From positions 1-42,751 of the forward strand of contig CAZHPZ010000006.1 in assembly GCA_964534905.1 (NCBI GenBank): a stretch of 42,751 nt of DNA, written 5' to 3'. The position numbers were made by a program, and so were the translations under genes. Each line of letters starts with the position of its first letter. Position 1 is the first letter of the stretch. Below the pieces are notes generated by a model. It made no database searches. It was not told where the DNA came from and was given only the letters and a program-made list of their open reading frames with translations. The DNA comes from RGIG4608 sp964534905 (GTDB lineage Bacteria; Bacillota; Clostridia; Oscillospirales; CAG-272). Of this stretch, positions 34,109 to 42,730 are shown piece after piece.

Positions 34109-35503
34109 ATGAAAAAGAAAATTTTGTCCGTAATTTCGGTGCTTCTTGCTTTTTTGGTTTTGTCATCCTTGTTCGTATCCTGCATTTTTATGTATCCCGA
34201 TGATTCCACGTCGACGGATAAGAACGGACAGATCGTCAAGCCCGGTGAGAGCGATTCCGTAGATTATTCGGATACGTTTTTCCTCATAGATTATATTTTT
34301 CAAAATCTGTCCATATTTGACGTTGATTATGAAACGGCTATGCTCGCTGCAATCCGTGCTTACGTAGAGGCAACGGGAGATAAATACGCCAACTATTATA
34401 CACCCGATGAATACGAGGATATGATTGCCGACAATAACGGAGATCTTTGCGGAATAGGTGTTCAAGTCGTATTTGATTATACGGGCTATTTCATTGAAAT
34501 TGTTATGATTATGCCCGATTCGCCCGCAGAGAAAATTCTCAGTGTAGGCGATAAGATAACGCATATTTCGGTTGACGGAGAAAAGGTCTCGCTCTCCGAT
34601 CTTGTTGAAGAGAATAAAGAAAAGCTTTCCAAGATATATACCGCCTATTCCGACGAGGAGATAAATAATCTCGCATGCTATGAAACATTCCAGTACGCTT
34701 CGTCCCAAATAAAGGGCGAGGAGGGAACATATGCCGAATTCGTAATAGATAAGAACGGTGAGTCCGTCGAATGCAAGATTAAAAGAGCAAAGGTGACGTC
34801 CGTTACGGTTTCCGCCAAGAAATCCACGCGCGATTCAAGCGTCGGTATATTGTATATAAGTGAATTTAATATGACAACTCCCACTCAGTTTAAGGCTTGT
34901 ATGGATCAGCTTATAAGTGAGGGTTGTAATAAGTTTATTTTTGACGTGAGAAACAATCCCGGCGGAGATCTTGCGTCGGTTGTTGCGGTTCTCAGTACTC
35001 TTTTACAAAAGGACGACGTTATACTTTCCACAAAGGATAATAACGGAGTAACCGAAATAACAAAGGTAAAAACCAAAAATTACAGCGAGTCATCCGGATA
35101 CGCATCGTGCAGCGTTACGAATGATGATATCGGCAAATACCGCGGATATGATATGGTAGTTTTGGCAAACGGCAATTCCGCAAGTGCCGCCGAGCTTTTC
35201 ACCTCGGCTCTCAGGGATTACGAGCTTGCCCAAGTTGTCGGCGTAAAGACATATGGTAAGGGAAGTATGCAGAGCATATTGTCTCTTTCGAATTACGGCA
35301 GCAGCTATGTCGGAGCGCTTAAACTTACGACGAGACTTTATTATCCCCCATGCGGCGAGGGCTATGACGGCGGAATAGGTATAACACCCAATTACGAGGT
35401 CGAGCTTGAGGGAGAGGCTGCAAGCACTAATTTTTATAAGCTTACCGAGGCGATAGATAATCAGCTTCAAAAGGCTGTTTCGGTTTTAATTGATAAAAAT
35501 TAA
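34109..35503 (+). CDS. S41 family carboxy-terminal processing protease, lipoprotein
   Basis: The 464-residue protein has a lipoprotein signal with lipobox FVSC (Cys25), so it acts at the outer face of the membrane. A PDZ domain (about 115-170) is followed by the S41 protease core with FDVRNNPGG. The catalytic Ser359 lies in GNSASAAEL and Lys384 in YGKGSMQS, the normal 25-residue spacing of CtpA/Prc enzymes. The start at 34109 has AAAGGAG upstream; an in-frame ATG at 34085 adds eight residues. The substrates are unknown. Confidence 0.92.
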   Translation: MKKKILSVISVLLAFLVLSSLFVSCIFMYPDDSTSTDKNGQIVKPGESDSVDYSDTFFLIDYIFQNLSIFDVDYETAMLAAIRAYVEATGDKYANYYTPDEYEDMIADNNGDLCGIGVQVVFDYTGYFIEIVMIMPDSPAEKILSVGDKITHISVDGEKVSLSDLVEENKEKLSKIYTAYSDEEINNLACYETFQYASSQIKGEEGTYAEFVIDKNGESVECKIKRAKVTSVTVSAKKSTRDSSVGILYISEFNMTTPTQFKACMDQLISEGCNKFIFDVRNNPGGDLASVVAVLSTLLQKDDVILSTKDNNGVTEITKVKTKNYSESSGYASCSVTNDDIGKYRGYDMVVLANGNSASAAELFTSALRDYELAQVVGVKTYGKGSMQSILSLSNYGSSYVGALKLTTRLYYPPCGEGYDGGIGITPNYEVELEGEAASTNFYKLTEAIDNQLQKAVSVLIDKN

Positions 35504-35525
35504 GAATATATAGGAGAATTTGACT

Positions 35526-36008
35526 ATGGCAAAGGCAAAACAGATGTTGTATACCAAGGAGGGCTTTCAGGCACTCCAGGATGAGCTCAGAGAGCGTCAG
35601 ACTACAAAGCGTGAGGAAATAAAGGAAGCTATTGCGGTTGCACGTTCATTCGGAGACCTTTCGGAGAACTCCGAGTACGATGAAGCAAGAAACGAGCAGG
35701 CTAAAAACGAAGCGAGAATTATCGAGCTTCAGGCTATGATCGATAATGCTCTTATCATCGATGAGACAAAGATCGATACGAGCGTTATAAGCATCGGATC
35801 GGCAGTTACGGTTTATGATGAGGATTTGGAAGAGGAGATCGAATATAGCATTGTCGGCTCTAACGAGGTAGATCCTCTTGCAGGCAAGATTTCCGATCAG
35901 TCTCCCATAGGTCATGCTCTTATGGGAAAGAGTGCAGGTGAGACCGTAACAGCTCAGGCTCCCGACGGCTTGATTACGATGAAGATTCTTAAGGTAACAA
36001 GAAAATAA
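35526..36008 (+). CDS. greA: Transcript cleavage factor GreA
   Basis: The 160-residue factor rescues stalled RNA polymerase by stimulating transcript cleavage. The N-terminal coiled coil carries the tip motif DLSENSEYDEA with the acidic residues that act in the polymerase channel. The C-terminal FKBP-like domain has SPIGHALMGK. I chose the ATG at 35526, 9 nt after AGGAG; the in-frame TTG at 35520 lies too close to it. It precedes lysS, a common Clostridia arrangement. Confidence 0.95.
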   Translation: MAKAKQMLYTKEGFQALQDELRERQTTKREEIKEAIAVARSFGDLSENSEYDEARNEQAKNEARIIELQAMIDNALIIDETKIDTSVISIGSAVTVYDEDLEEEIEYSIVGSNEVDPLAGKISDQSPIGHALMGKSAGETVTAQAPDGLITMKILKVTRK

Positions 36009-36026
36009 TTCTTGACGGAGGTAAAA

Positions 36027-37538
36027 ATGTCAGAAATCAATAACATTAATGAAGAGAATATTATCCTTGATGAAGAAAAGGAGCTTAATTCCATCCTTCA
36101 GATAAGACGCGATAAGCTTACCGCACTCAAGGACTCCGGAAATGATCCTTTCCAAAAGGTAAAATACGATTTTGATACCTATACCGTTGATATCAAGAAT
36201 AATTTTGATGAATATAACGATAAGGACGTTAAGATAGCGGGCAGAATTATGAGCCGCAGAGATATGGGTAAGGCTAACTTTATCGACGTTATGGACGGTA
36301 AGGGAAGAATTCAGTGCTATATCCGTATTAACGATGTCGGAGAGGACGTCTTTGAGCAGTATAAGAAGTGGGATATAGGAGATATTGTAGGCATAAGCGG
36401 TAAAGTATTTATGACAAGACGCGGAGAAATATCCGTTCACGTATATTCGATCGAGCTTCTTGCCAAATCACTTCTTCCTCTTCCCGAAAAATTTCACGGA
36501 CTTAAGGATACAGACCTCAGATACCGTCAGAGATACGTTGATCTTATTATGAATCCCGAGGTTAAGGATACATTTGTAAAGCGTAGTCTTATTCTTAAGT
36601 ATATCAGAGAATATCTTGACGGCAAGGGCTTCCTTGAGGTAGATACTCCTATTCTCGTTCCCCTTGAAATAGGAGCCTCGGCTCGTCCGTTCAAGACGCA
36701 TCATAATACTCTTGATATGGATATGTATCTCAGAATAGAGACAGAGCTTTATCTTAAGCGCCTTATAGTAGGAGGCATGGACAGAGTTTACGAGGTTGGA
36801 CGTATTTTCAGAAATGAGGGTATGGATACAAAGCATAACCCCGAATTCACCACCGTCGAGCTTTATCAGGCATTTACCGATTATAAGGGTATGATGGATC
36901 TCGTTGAGGAGATGTATAAGATACTTGCCGAAAAGGTTTGCGGAAGCACAACGATTACTTACCAGGGCAAGGAGATCGATCTTTCCAAGTGGGAACGCCT
37001 TACAATGGTAGAGGCAGTAAAGAAGTATTCCGGCTGTGATTATAACGATTGGGCAACTGACGAGGATGCAAGAGTATGCGCTAAGGAGCATCATGTAGAG
37101 GTTTCCGAGAACGCAACAAAGGGTACGGTACTTGTCGAATTCTTCGACGCTTACGTTGAGGAGCATCTTATTCAGCCGACATTTATTTACGATTATCCCG
37201 TTGAAAACAGTCCTCTTGCAAAGCGTAAGGCAGATAATCCCGCATTTACGGAGAGATTTGAATATTTCATTAATGCAACGGAATTCGGCAATGCATTCAG
37301 CGAGTTGAATGATCCTATCGATCAGAAGGAGCGCTTTGAGCGTCAGGTTGCGGCTAAGCTTCAGGAGGAGCCGGAGTCACACGCAGAGGTGGATTACGAT
37401 TACGTAACAGCACTTGAATACGGTCTTGCTCCTACGGGCGGTCTCGGATTCGGCGTTGACAGACTTGTAATGCTTCTTACAGATTCCGCATCTATAAGAG
37501 ATGTATTGCTTTTCCCGACAATGAAGCCTTTGGACTAA
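36027..37538 (+). CDS. lysS: Lysyl-tRNA synthetase, class II
   Basis: The 503-residue enzyme charges tRNA-Lys. An N-terminal OB-fold anticodon-binding domain (about 65-165, with VKIAGRIMSRRDMGKANFID) precedes the class II catalytic core. Motif 2 is seen in FRNEGMDTKHNPEFT and motif 3 in GLGFGVDRLVMLL. The start at 36027 has GGAGG upstream. It is followed by a hairpin terminator. Confidence 0.96.
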   Translation: MSEINNINEENIILDEEKELNSILQIRRDKLTALKDSGNDPFQKVKYDFDTYTVDIKNNFDEYNDKDVKIAGRIMSRRDMGKANFIDVMDGKGRIQCYIRINDVGEDVFEQYKKWDIGDIVGISGKVFMTRRGEISVHVYSIELLAKSLLPLPEKFHGLKDTDLRYRQRYVDLIMNPEVKDTFVKRSLILKYIREYLDGKGFLEVDTPILVPLEIGASARPFKTHHNTLDMDMYLRIETELYLKRLIVGGMDRVYEVGRIFRNEGMDTKHNPEFTTVELYQAFTDYKGMMDLVEEMYKILAEKVCGSTTITYQGKEIDLSKWERLTMVEAVKKYSGCDYNDWATDEDARVCAKEHHVEVSENATKGTVLVEFFDAYVEEHLIQPTFIYDYPVENSPLAKRKADNPAFTERFEYFINATEFGNAFSELNDPIDQKERFERQVAAKLQEEPESHAEVDYDYVTALEYGLAPTGGLGFGVDRLVMLLTDSASIRDVLLFPTMKPLD

Positions 37539-37551
37539 TATAAAACTGATT

Positions 37552-37604
37552 AAGCATTCGATTGAGCGTCAAATTAACGAAAACGCTCTGTCGAATGCTT
37601 TTTT
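37552..37604 (+). terminator. Terminator or attenuator after lysS, abutting the pnuC ribosome site
   Basis: A 10-bp stem AAGCATTCGA / TCGAATGCTT, a 2x2 internal loop and a 6-bp inner stem GAGCGT / ACGCTC form a strong hairpin with a T-run at 37599-37604. The next gene's GGAGG begins at 37605, so no room is left for a separate promoter downstream. Confidence 0.85.
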
Positions 37605-37613
37605 GGAGGACGA

Positions 37614-38312
37614 ATGAATAATAAAATAAGAAAGCTTATAAATTACTTTTCGAGAACGGAGATCTTTCTCTATTTGTTTTCCGTATTGCTCATTGGTGTG
37701 CCGTTCTTTATATTCGACGGCTCCGACTACATCTCCTTTTTTTCATCGCTTGTGGGGGTGACTTCGCTTATTTTCATTGCAAAGGGAAATCCGATAGGTG
37801 AGGCTTTGTCCGTTGTATTTGGTATATTTTACGGAATTATTTCGTTTGGATATGCCTATTACGGGGAGATGATAACCTATCTCTGTATGAGCGTGCCAAT
37901 GTCGGCACTTTCGCTTGTCTCGTGGTTGAAAAATCCGTATAACGGAAATAAAAGCGAGGTTAAGATTAACACATCAATGAAAAAATCCGAATATCTCTTT
38001 ATGGCTGCTCTTACTGCAAGCGTAACATTTGTTTTCTATTTTATACTTGATGCCTTGAATACCGTGAATATAATTCCGAGCACAATATCCGTCTCAACGA
38101 GCTTTGCAGCTGTATATTTAACTTTTCGCAGGAGCCCGTATTATGCACTTGCTTATGCATGCAACGATTTGGTGCTTGTCATTTTGTGGATTCTCGCATC
38201 CTTTGAAAATATCGGATATATTTCGGTTGTTTTTTGCTTTGTCGCATTCTTTTTGAATGATATATATGCTTATATTAATTGGCGTCGAATGGCAAAACAA
38301 CAAAATTCATAA
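37614..38312 (+). CDS. pnuC: PnuC-like vitamin (riboside) transporter
   Basis: The 232-residue membrane protein has about seven hydrophobic segments and PnuC-type features: SLVGVTSLIFIAKGN near the start, a SLVSWLKNPY segment, and a C-terminal DIYAYINWRRM. PnuC proteins take up nicotinamide riboside by facilitated diffusion; related proteins carry other vitamins, so the ligand is uncertain. GGAGG lies 4 nt before the ATG, directly after the lysS hairpin. Confidence 0.8.
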   Translation: MNNKIRKLINYFSRTEIFLYLFSVLLIGVPFFIFDGSDYISFFSSLVGVTSLIFIAKGNPIGEALSVVFGIFYGIISFGYAYYGEMITYLCMSVPMSALSLVSWLKNPYNGNKSEVKINTSMKKSEYLFMAALTASVTFVFYFILDALNTVNIIPSTISVSTSFAAVYLTFRRSPYYALAYACNDLVLVILWILASFENIGYISVVFCFVAFFLNDIYAYINWRRMAKQQNS

Positions 38313-38328
38313 TAACGGAGAATAGATA

Positions 38329-39495
38329 ATGTATACATTGTTAATTGCAATAATATATCTTGCATTTATAAGCCTCGGGCTGCCCGACTCGCTTCTCGGA
38401 TCTGCGTGGCCGGTTCTTTACGGTGATTTGAATGTGCCGCTCTCATATATGGGGATATTAACCATGGTCGTGTCGGGATGTACGATAATATCGAGTCTTC
38501 TCTCGGATCGTCTAACCAAAAAATTCGGAACAAATGCAGTAACGGTTACAAGCGTTTTTCTTACCGCTTTTGCATTGCTTGGATATTCCTTTGCTAATAG
38601 CTTTACGGCTTTGATCCTGCTTTCAATACCCTATGGACTCGGTGCCGGAGCAATTGATGCGGCATTGAATAACTATGTTGCTATTCATTACTCGGCGAAG
38701 CATATGAGCTGGCTTCATTGCTTTTGGGGAATAGGAACTATAATAAGTCCGTCGATAATGAGCTTTGCCCTTACTAATTATTCGTGGAGCTTCGGATACA
38801 GAGCGGTAGCAATTATACAGTTTGTGATTGCGTTTGTCTTGCTCTTTGCTACTCCTCTTTGGAAGATAAATTCCGAAAGCACAGAAAAATATCAAAATGA
38901 AGCAAGAAATGTCGGTATAATTGATGCTTTGAAAATCAAGGGTGTGCCGAGCTTACTTTTGGGGTTCTTCGGCTATTGTGCCCTTGAATCAACCGCTACA
39001 AACTGGGCTGCTACATATCTTGTAACCGAAAAAGCACTCAGCGAAGCAGATGCGGCAATATTCGGAGCATTGGTGTTTTTGGGAATTACCCTCGGACGAT
39101 TTTTAGCCGGATTTGTTATGGATAAGCTCGGAAATCTTAAGGTTATACGCATAGGAGCCACTGTGGCTTGCGTTGGCTTGATATTGCTTATTATTCCCGT
39201 TCAAAATGATGTCGTATCGCTTTTGGGACTTTTGACCTTGGGACTTGGCTGTGCACCGATCTATCCCTGCATTATTAATTCTACCCCCTCAAATTTCGGT
39301 GCGGAAAATTCGGGTGCGATAATCGGTATTCAAATGGCGAGCGCATATATAGGCTCAACCTTTATGTCACCGCTGTTCGGAGTTATTGCAAGAGTGACCG
39401 GCTTCGGAGCATATCCGATATATATGCTTTGCTTTCTTGTAATTTTAACGGTCATGATCAATCTTACGTTTAAAATAACATCAAAAAATAAGTAA
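38329..39495 (+). CDS. MFS transporter, FucP/FHS-like
   Basis: The 388-residue protein has about 12 hydrophobic segments and MFS motifs such as LSDRLTKKFG in the loop after the second helix. The N-terminus (LGLPDSLLGSAWP) and the HCFWGIGTIISPS segment recall fucose-permease-type members. The substrate is unknown. It starts 16 nt after pnuC and may be cotranscribed with it. A sugar such as rhamnose or fucose is possible but unsupported. Confidence 0.85.
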   Translation: MYTLLIAIIYLAFISLGLPDSLLGSAWPVLYGDLNVPLSYMGILTMVVSGCTIISSLLSDRLTKKFGTNAVTVTSVFLTAFALLGYSFANSFTALILLSIPYGLGAGAIDAALNNYVAIHYSAKHMSWLHCFWGIGTIISPSIMSFALTNYSWSFGYRAVAIIQFVIAFVLLFATPLWKINSESTEKYQNEARNVGIIDALKIKGVPSLLLGFFGYCALESTATNWAATYLVTEKALSEADAAIFGALVFLGITLGRFLAGFVMDKLGNLKVIRIGATVACVGLILLIIPVQNDVVSLLGLLTLGLGCAPIYPCIINSTPSNFGAENSGAIIGIQMASAYIGSTFMSPLFGVIARVTGFGAYPIYMLCFLVILTVMINLTFKITSKNK

Positions 39496-39497
39496 GT

Positions 39498-39529
39498 ATA
39501 TTGATTTTTCAATATGAAAGTGATATTAT
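39498..39529 (+). promoter_or_regulatory. Promoter with overlapping dyad before the ABC-2 genes
   Basis: TTGATT (39501-39506) and TATTAT (39524-39529) have a 17-nt spacer. A perfect 7-bp dyad ATATTGA-TTTT-TCAATAT (39498-39515) covers the -35, a possible operator. Confidence 0.6.
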
Positions 39530-39557
39530 CTTTATATAGATAAAAAAGGAGAACACT

Positions 39558-40544
39558 ATGAGCATTATCAGTGTCAAGAATCTTTCTAAAACCTTTAAGA
39601 AGCCCGTAAGAAAAGAGGGGCTCGGAGGTATGATAAAATCGTTGTTTTCAAAGGAATATGAAGAGATAAAGGCAGTTGACGGCATTTCATTCGATATTGA
39701 TGAGGGTGAAATAGTCGGATATATCGGAGCTAACGGCGCAGGCAAATCCACGACGATAAAAATGATGTGCGGAGTGCTTTATCCGACTGACGGAAGCATT
39801 AGTGTCAACGGAATGAGCTTTGATAAAAGCAGACAGGACATCAATAGGGAAATGGGCGTTGTTTTCGGGCAGAAAACACAGCTTTGGTGGGATATTCCTC
39901 TTATTGAAACGTTTAAGATACTTAAGAGTATTTATGAGGTTCCGGACGAGGAATATAATGAAAGATTTGAATATCTTTGCGAGCTTCTCGATTTGAAGCC
40001 TTTCCTTGCCCAAAATGTCAGGTCTCTGTCTTTAGGTCAAAGAATGAGAGCGGATTTTGCCGCCGCGCTTATCCATTCACCGAAAATAGTATATCTTGAT
40101 GAGCCGACAATAGGTCTTGACGTTCTTGTAAAGGATAAGATACGAAAAGCGGTTAAAGAACTGAACAAAAAGTATAATACTACAGTAATTCTTACCACAC
40201 ACGATATGAAGGATATAGAGGAGCTGTGTAACAGAATTATTATAATCGATAAGGGAAGAATTCTTTATGACGGCAGCCTTGCCAATATAAAGCATCGCTT
40301 CGGCAATATCAAAACAATATTTATACCGTCCGATGCCGAGCTTGACAGAGATGATATTATAAATAAATTCGATAAAATATTATTTGAGGAGCATGAGGAT
40401 ACGCTTGCCGTAAAATTCTCAACCGACGAGGTGGAGCTTGACGATGTCCTCGTGTATCTTATAAATAATTATCATATCAAGGACTTTAAGATCGAAGATA
40501 TTTCCATTGAGGATATAACTAAGCAACTGTATGAAAAGCATTAA
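39558..40544 (+). CDS. ABC-2 exporter ATPase (COG4586-like)
   Basis: The 328-residue ATPase has Walker A GANGAGKST, the signature SLGQRMRADFAAAL, Walker B IVYLDEPTIGLD, and a C-terminal domain of about 85 residues. The SLGQR signature and FGQKTQLWWDIP segment match the family paired with DUF990-type permeases. It would power export of an unknown compound. It overlaps the next gene by 14 nt. AAAGGAG precedes the ATG. Confidence 0.9.
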   Translation: MSIISVKNLSKTFKKPVRKEGLGGMIKSLFSKEYEEIKAVDGISFDIDEGEIVGYIGANGAGKSTTIKMMCGVLYPTDGSISVNGMSFDKSRQDINREMGVVFGQKTQLWWDIPLIETFKILKSIYEVPDEEYNERFEYLCELLDLKPFLAQNVRSLSLGQRMRADFAAALIHSPKIVYLDEPTIGLDVLVKDKIRKAVKELNKKYNTTVILTTHDMKDIEELCNRIIIIDKGRILYDGSLANIKHRFGNIKTIFIPSDAELDRDDIINKFDKILFEEHEDTLAVKFSTDEVELDDVLVYLINNYHIKDFKIEDISIEDITKQLYEKH

Positions 40545-41376
40545 AAAGAAATTTAAACTATATATGCCTTTTGCGCGTGCGAGCATAAAGACCGAGCTTG
40601 AATATAAGGCTCAAACGGTAATGTGGCTGTTTATATCGTTTTTCGAAATATTATTTGTTCTGTTTTTGTACAGAGCTGTGTACAGAAGCTCTGCGGACGG
40701 ATTAAACTCGGTGATAAACGGATTTTCATTTTACGATATGATTTTGTATATGATAACCTCGTTTTTCTTTGCTTTTCTTATGGCTGCGGGAAATACGGAT
40801 TATGATATCTATACGGACATTAAAGAGGGAACTATCGCCAATACCCTTACCAAGCCCGTTTCATATAGAATTAAGCACCTGTTTTCATATTTCGGTGTGC
40901 TCGTTTTCGATTGCGTTGCTGTTATGATCCCTTTTCTTACCGTGGTGTACGGGATATTTCTTGCAAAAGGGTACTTGCAGGTCGGAGCACTCGAATTCGT
41001 CGGAAATGTGGCGTGCTTTATTGTATTTACCGTAATAGCCGGATTTGTCAATAATTCGATCAGCTATTTTATCGGAATGCTTGTGTTTTATACAGATCAC
41101 CTTTTCGGTTTGAACCTTGCCAGAGGTGCCCTGCAAAGCTTTCTCGGCGGACAAATGGTGCCGCTTGCCTATATGGGCGCATTGGGAGTTGCTTTTTCGT
41201 ATACGCCGTTTGCGTTTATGAATTCAGTTCCCGTGCTCGTGCTTATGTGTAAATTAACGCTCTCGGAATCTTTTGCGTATATGCTCATAGCGCTGCTTTG
41301 GATAGCCGCACTCGAAACTGTAAATCACCTTATGTTTAATCACGCTATACGCAAAATAACGGTACAGGGAGGGTGA
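40531..41376 (+). CDS. ABC-2 family permease, first subunit
   Basis: The 281-residue protein has about six hydrophobic segments and an N-terminus (FARASIKTELEYKAQTVMWL) typical of DUF990/COG4587-type permeases. DIKEGTIANTLTKPVSYR is a conserved cytoplasmic loop. It starts within the ATPase gene and is followed by a second permease 3 nt later. The cargo is unknown. Confidence 0.87.
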   Translation: MKSIKKKFKLYMPFARASIKTELEYKAQTVMWLFISFFEILFVLFLYRAVYRSSADGLNSVINGFSFYDMILYMITSFFFAFLMAAGNTDYDIYTDIKEGTIANTLTKPVSYRIKHLFSYFGVLVFDCVAVMIPFLTVVYGIFLAKGYLQVGALEFVGNVACFIVFTVIAGFVNNSISYFIGMLVFYTDHLFGLNLARGALQSFLGGQMVPLAYMGALGVAFSYTPFAFMNSVPVLVLMCKLTLSESFAYMLIALLWIAALETVNHLMFNHAIRKITVQGG

Positions 41377-41379
41377 GGT

Positions 41380-42174
41380 ATGAGAAGATATATAAAATTG
41401 TATTTTACCTATGCAAAGCTTTCTCTTATGAGTAAGCTTGTGTATAAGGCAAATGTTATTATCGGAATAATCGGATTTTTGTTTACGGAAATAACATCGC
41501 TTTGTACTCTGTATTTTTTGGTGAGCAGCGTTCCGAGCATCGACGGATATTCGATATATCAGGTCGGATTTCTTTTCGGAATCACAAATATGGCAATAGG
41601 ACTTGATCATTTGTTTACCGACAGACTTTGGACGGTTGCGTATTATGAGGTTAAACTCGGCAAGCTTGATCATATGTTTCTGCGTCCCTTGCCGATATTG
41701 TTTCAGGTAATTGCCTCGGAGGTTCAGCTTGAGGCACTCGGCGAGATAATTATAGCAATAGCGCTTATGGGATTTTGCGGTGGAAGTCTTGATATCACTT
41801 GGAGCGTAGCTAATGTGCTTACCTTGTCTGTCGGAATAATTTGTGCGTCCGTCATTATATCGTCGTTTAAGATACTTTTGGCGTCATTTGCATTCAAATT
41901 CAAGAGAAGCGGACCGTTGCTTCAGTTTGTGTATAATTTTTCCTTTTACGCGAAATATCCAATGAGGATATTTCCCAAGGCTTTGCAAATAATTTTGACA
42001 TATATCGTGCCATTGGGACTTTGCCTGTTCTTTCCGTATGAAAATCTGTTTGCCCCCGTTCATAATAGTGCAGGACTTGCTTTTTCTATGCTTGCATTGA
42101 CCGGAGCATTCTCGGTAATATGCGTTTTAATATGGAGTAAGCTTGTAAAGCAGTATGAAAGCACCGGAACTTGA
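41380..42174 (+). CDS. ABC-2 family permease, second subunit (DUF990-like)
   Basis: The 264-residue protein has about six hydrophobic segments. Its N-terminus (YAKLSLMSKLVYKANVIIG) and VKLGKLDHMFLRPLPILFQ loop parallel the first permease, so the two probably form a heterodimer. GAGGGTGAGG precedes the ATG. It is the last supported gene of the window. Confidence 0.87.
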   Translation: MRRYIKLYFTYAKLSLMSKLVYKANVIIGIIGFLFTEITSLCTLYFLVSSVPSIDGYSIYQVGFLFGITNMAIGLDHLFTDRLWTVAYYEVKLGKLDHMFLRPLPILFQVIASEVQLEALGEIIIAIALMGFCGGSLDITWSVANVLTLSVGIICASVIISSFKILLASFAFKFKRSGPLLQFVYNFSFYAKYPMRIFPKALQIILTYIVPLGLCLFFPYENLFAPVHNSAGLAFSMLALTGAFSVICVLIWSKLVKQYESTGT

Positions 42175-42321
42175 TGGGGATTTTGACAAAAAAAGACGAA
42201 AAAAGAAGAGCTTGGTTTTTTATTGTCGAAATAACCAAAAAAATATTAAGTCATAAGGCTTTTTTTCTACGCCCTATGAATTTCAACGAATTTTACATTG
42301 AAAAATTGGTAATATTCCTAA

Positions 42322-42350
42322 TTTACAAATCGATTTCGATGTGCTATAAT
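42322..42350 (+). promoter_or_regulatory. Consensus promoter without a downstream protein gene
   Basis: TTTACA (42322-42327) and TATAAT (42345-42350) have a 17-nt spacer. Transcription would start near 42357 and run into DNA with hairpins but no convincing coding sequence. Confidence 0.7.
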
Positions 42351-42356
42351 ACTTCT

Positions 42357-42481
42357 TGCCTGAAAACGCATGGGCCAATAGCGTTTTGGGCGTATTAAGA
42401 AAGCATAACGTTAATTTGTTTGGAGCGAAATATCAAGCTTATGGTATCAATCACGCACAATCATATCGGTTATGCTTTTTA
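42357..42481 (+). ncRNA. Candidate small structured RNA
   Basis: The predicted transcript of about 125 nt begins with a hairpin at 42358-42391 (GCCUGAAAACGC with GCGUUUUGGGC, one bulge, loop AUGGGCCAAUA). It ends with AAGCATAAC (42401-42409) paired to GTTATGCTT (42469-42477) and a T-run, like a terminator closing a folded RNA. I do not recognise the family; it does not resemble 6S, SRP, RNase P or tmRNA to me. Confidence 0.45.
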
Positions 42482-42502
42482 TTTTATTTATATTGACCGC
42501 GC

Positions 42503-42558
42503 AAAATATAAATCCCCTTAGTATGGCTTTTGAACTATGCTAAGGGGATTATATTTTT
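42503..42558. terminator. Long hairpin, possible bidirectional terminator
   Basis: A 14-bp stem AATCCCCTTAGTAT / ATGCTAAGGGGATT (one G-T pair, 12-nt loop) extends by seven more pairs (AAAATAT / ATATTTT) after a bulged A, with A and T runs on the two sides. No gene ends next to it, so it may serve the small RNA or an operon beyond the window. Confidence 0.7.
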
Positions 42559-42591
42559 AGGACGTTTTTTTTAGGTGAGAATCAAGAACTA

Positions 42592-42730
42592 TTGTAGGGG
42601 TGCTTGCTCCTGTCGATTACATCGGAAAATATGGGTATTAAATGATTACTTGCTATGTTCGTACCGACTCTCGCCTCCTTTGTGCAAAGGGAGGTGGCAC
42701 GGCGAACGCCGTGACGGAGGGATTGACTTA
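42592..42730. repeat. Dispersed-repeat-like element with stacked hairpins
   Basis: The stretch 42674-42721 holds CCTCCTTTG / CAAAGGGAGG and CACGGCGAACGCCGTG, then ACGGAGGGA. It resembles, from memory, palindromic elements scattered between genes in gut Clostridia. TGTAGGGGTGC at about 42594-42604 also recalls such repeats. Only one copy is in the window. Apart from this and the RNA and hairpin above, 42175-42751 shows no supported gene. Confidence 0.55.

Noticed and set aside
42171..42398. 75-residue reading frame after the last ABC-2 permease
   Set aside because: It starts with TTG inside the permease stop, has no ribosome site, resembles nothing, and contains a consensus promoter; probably spurious.
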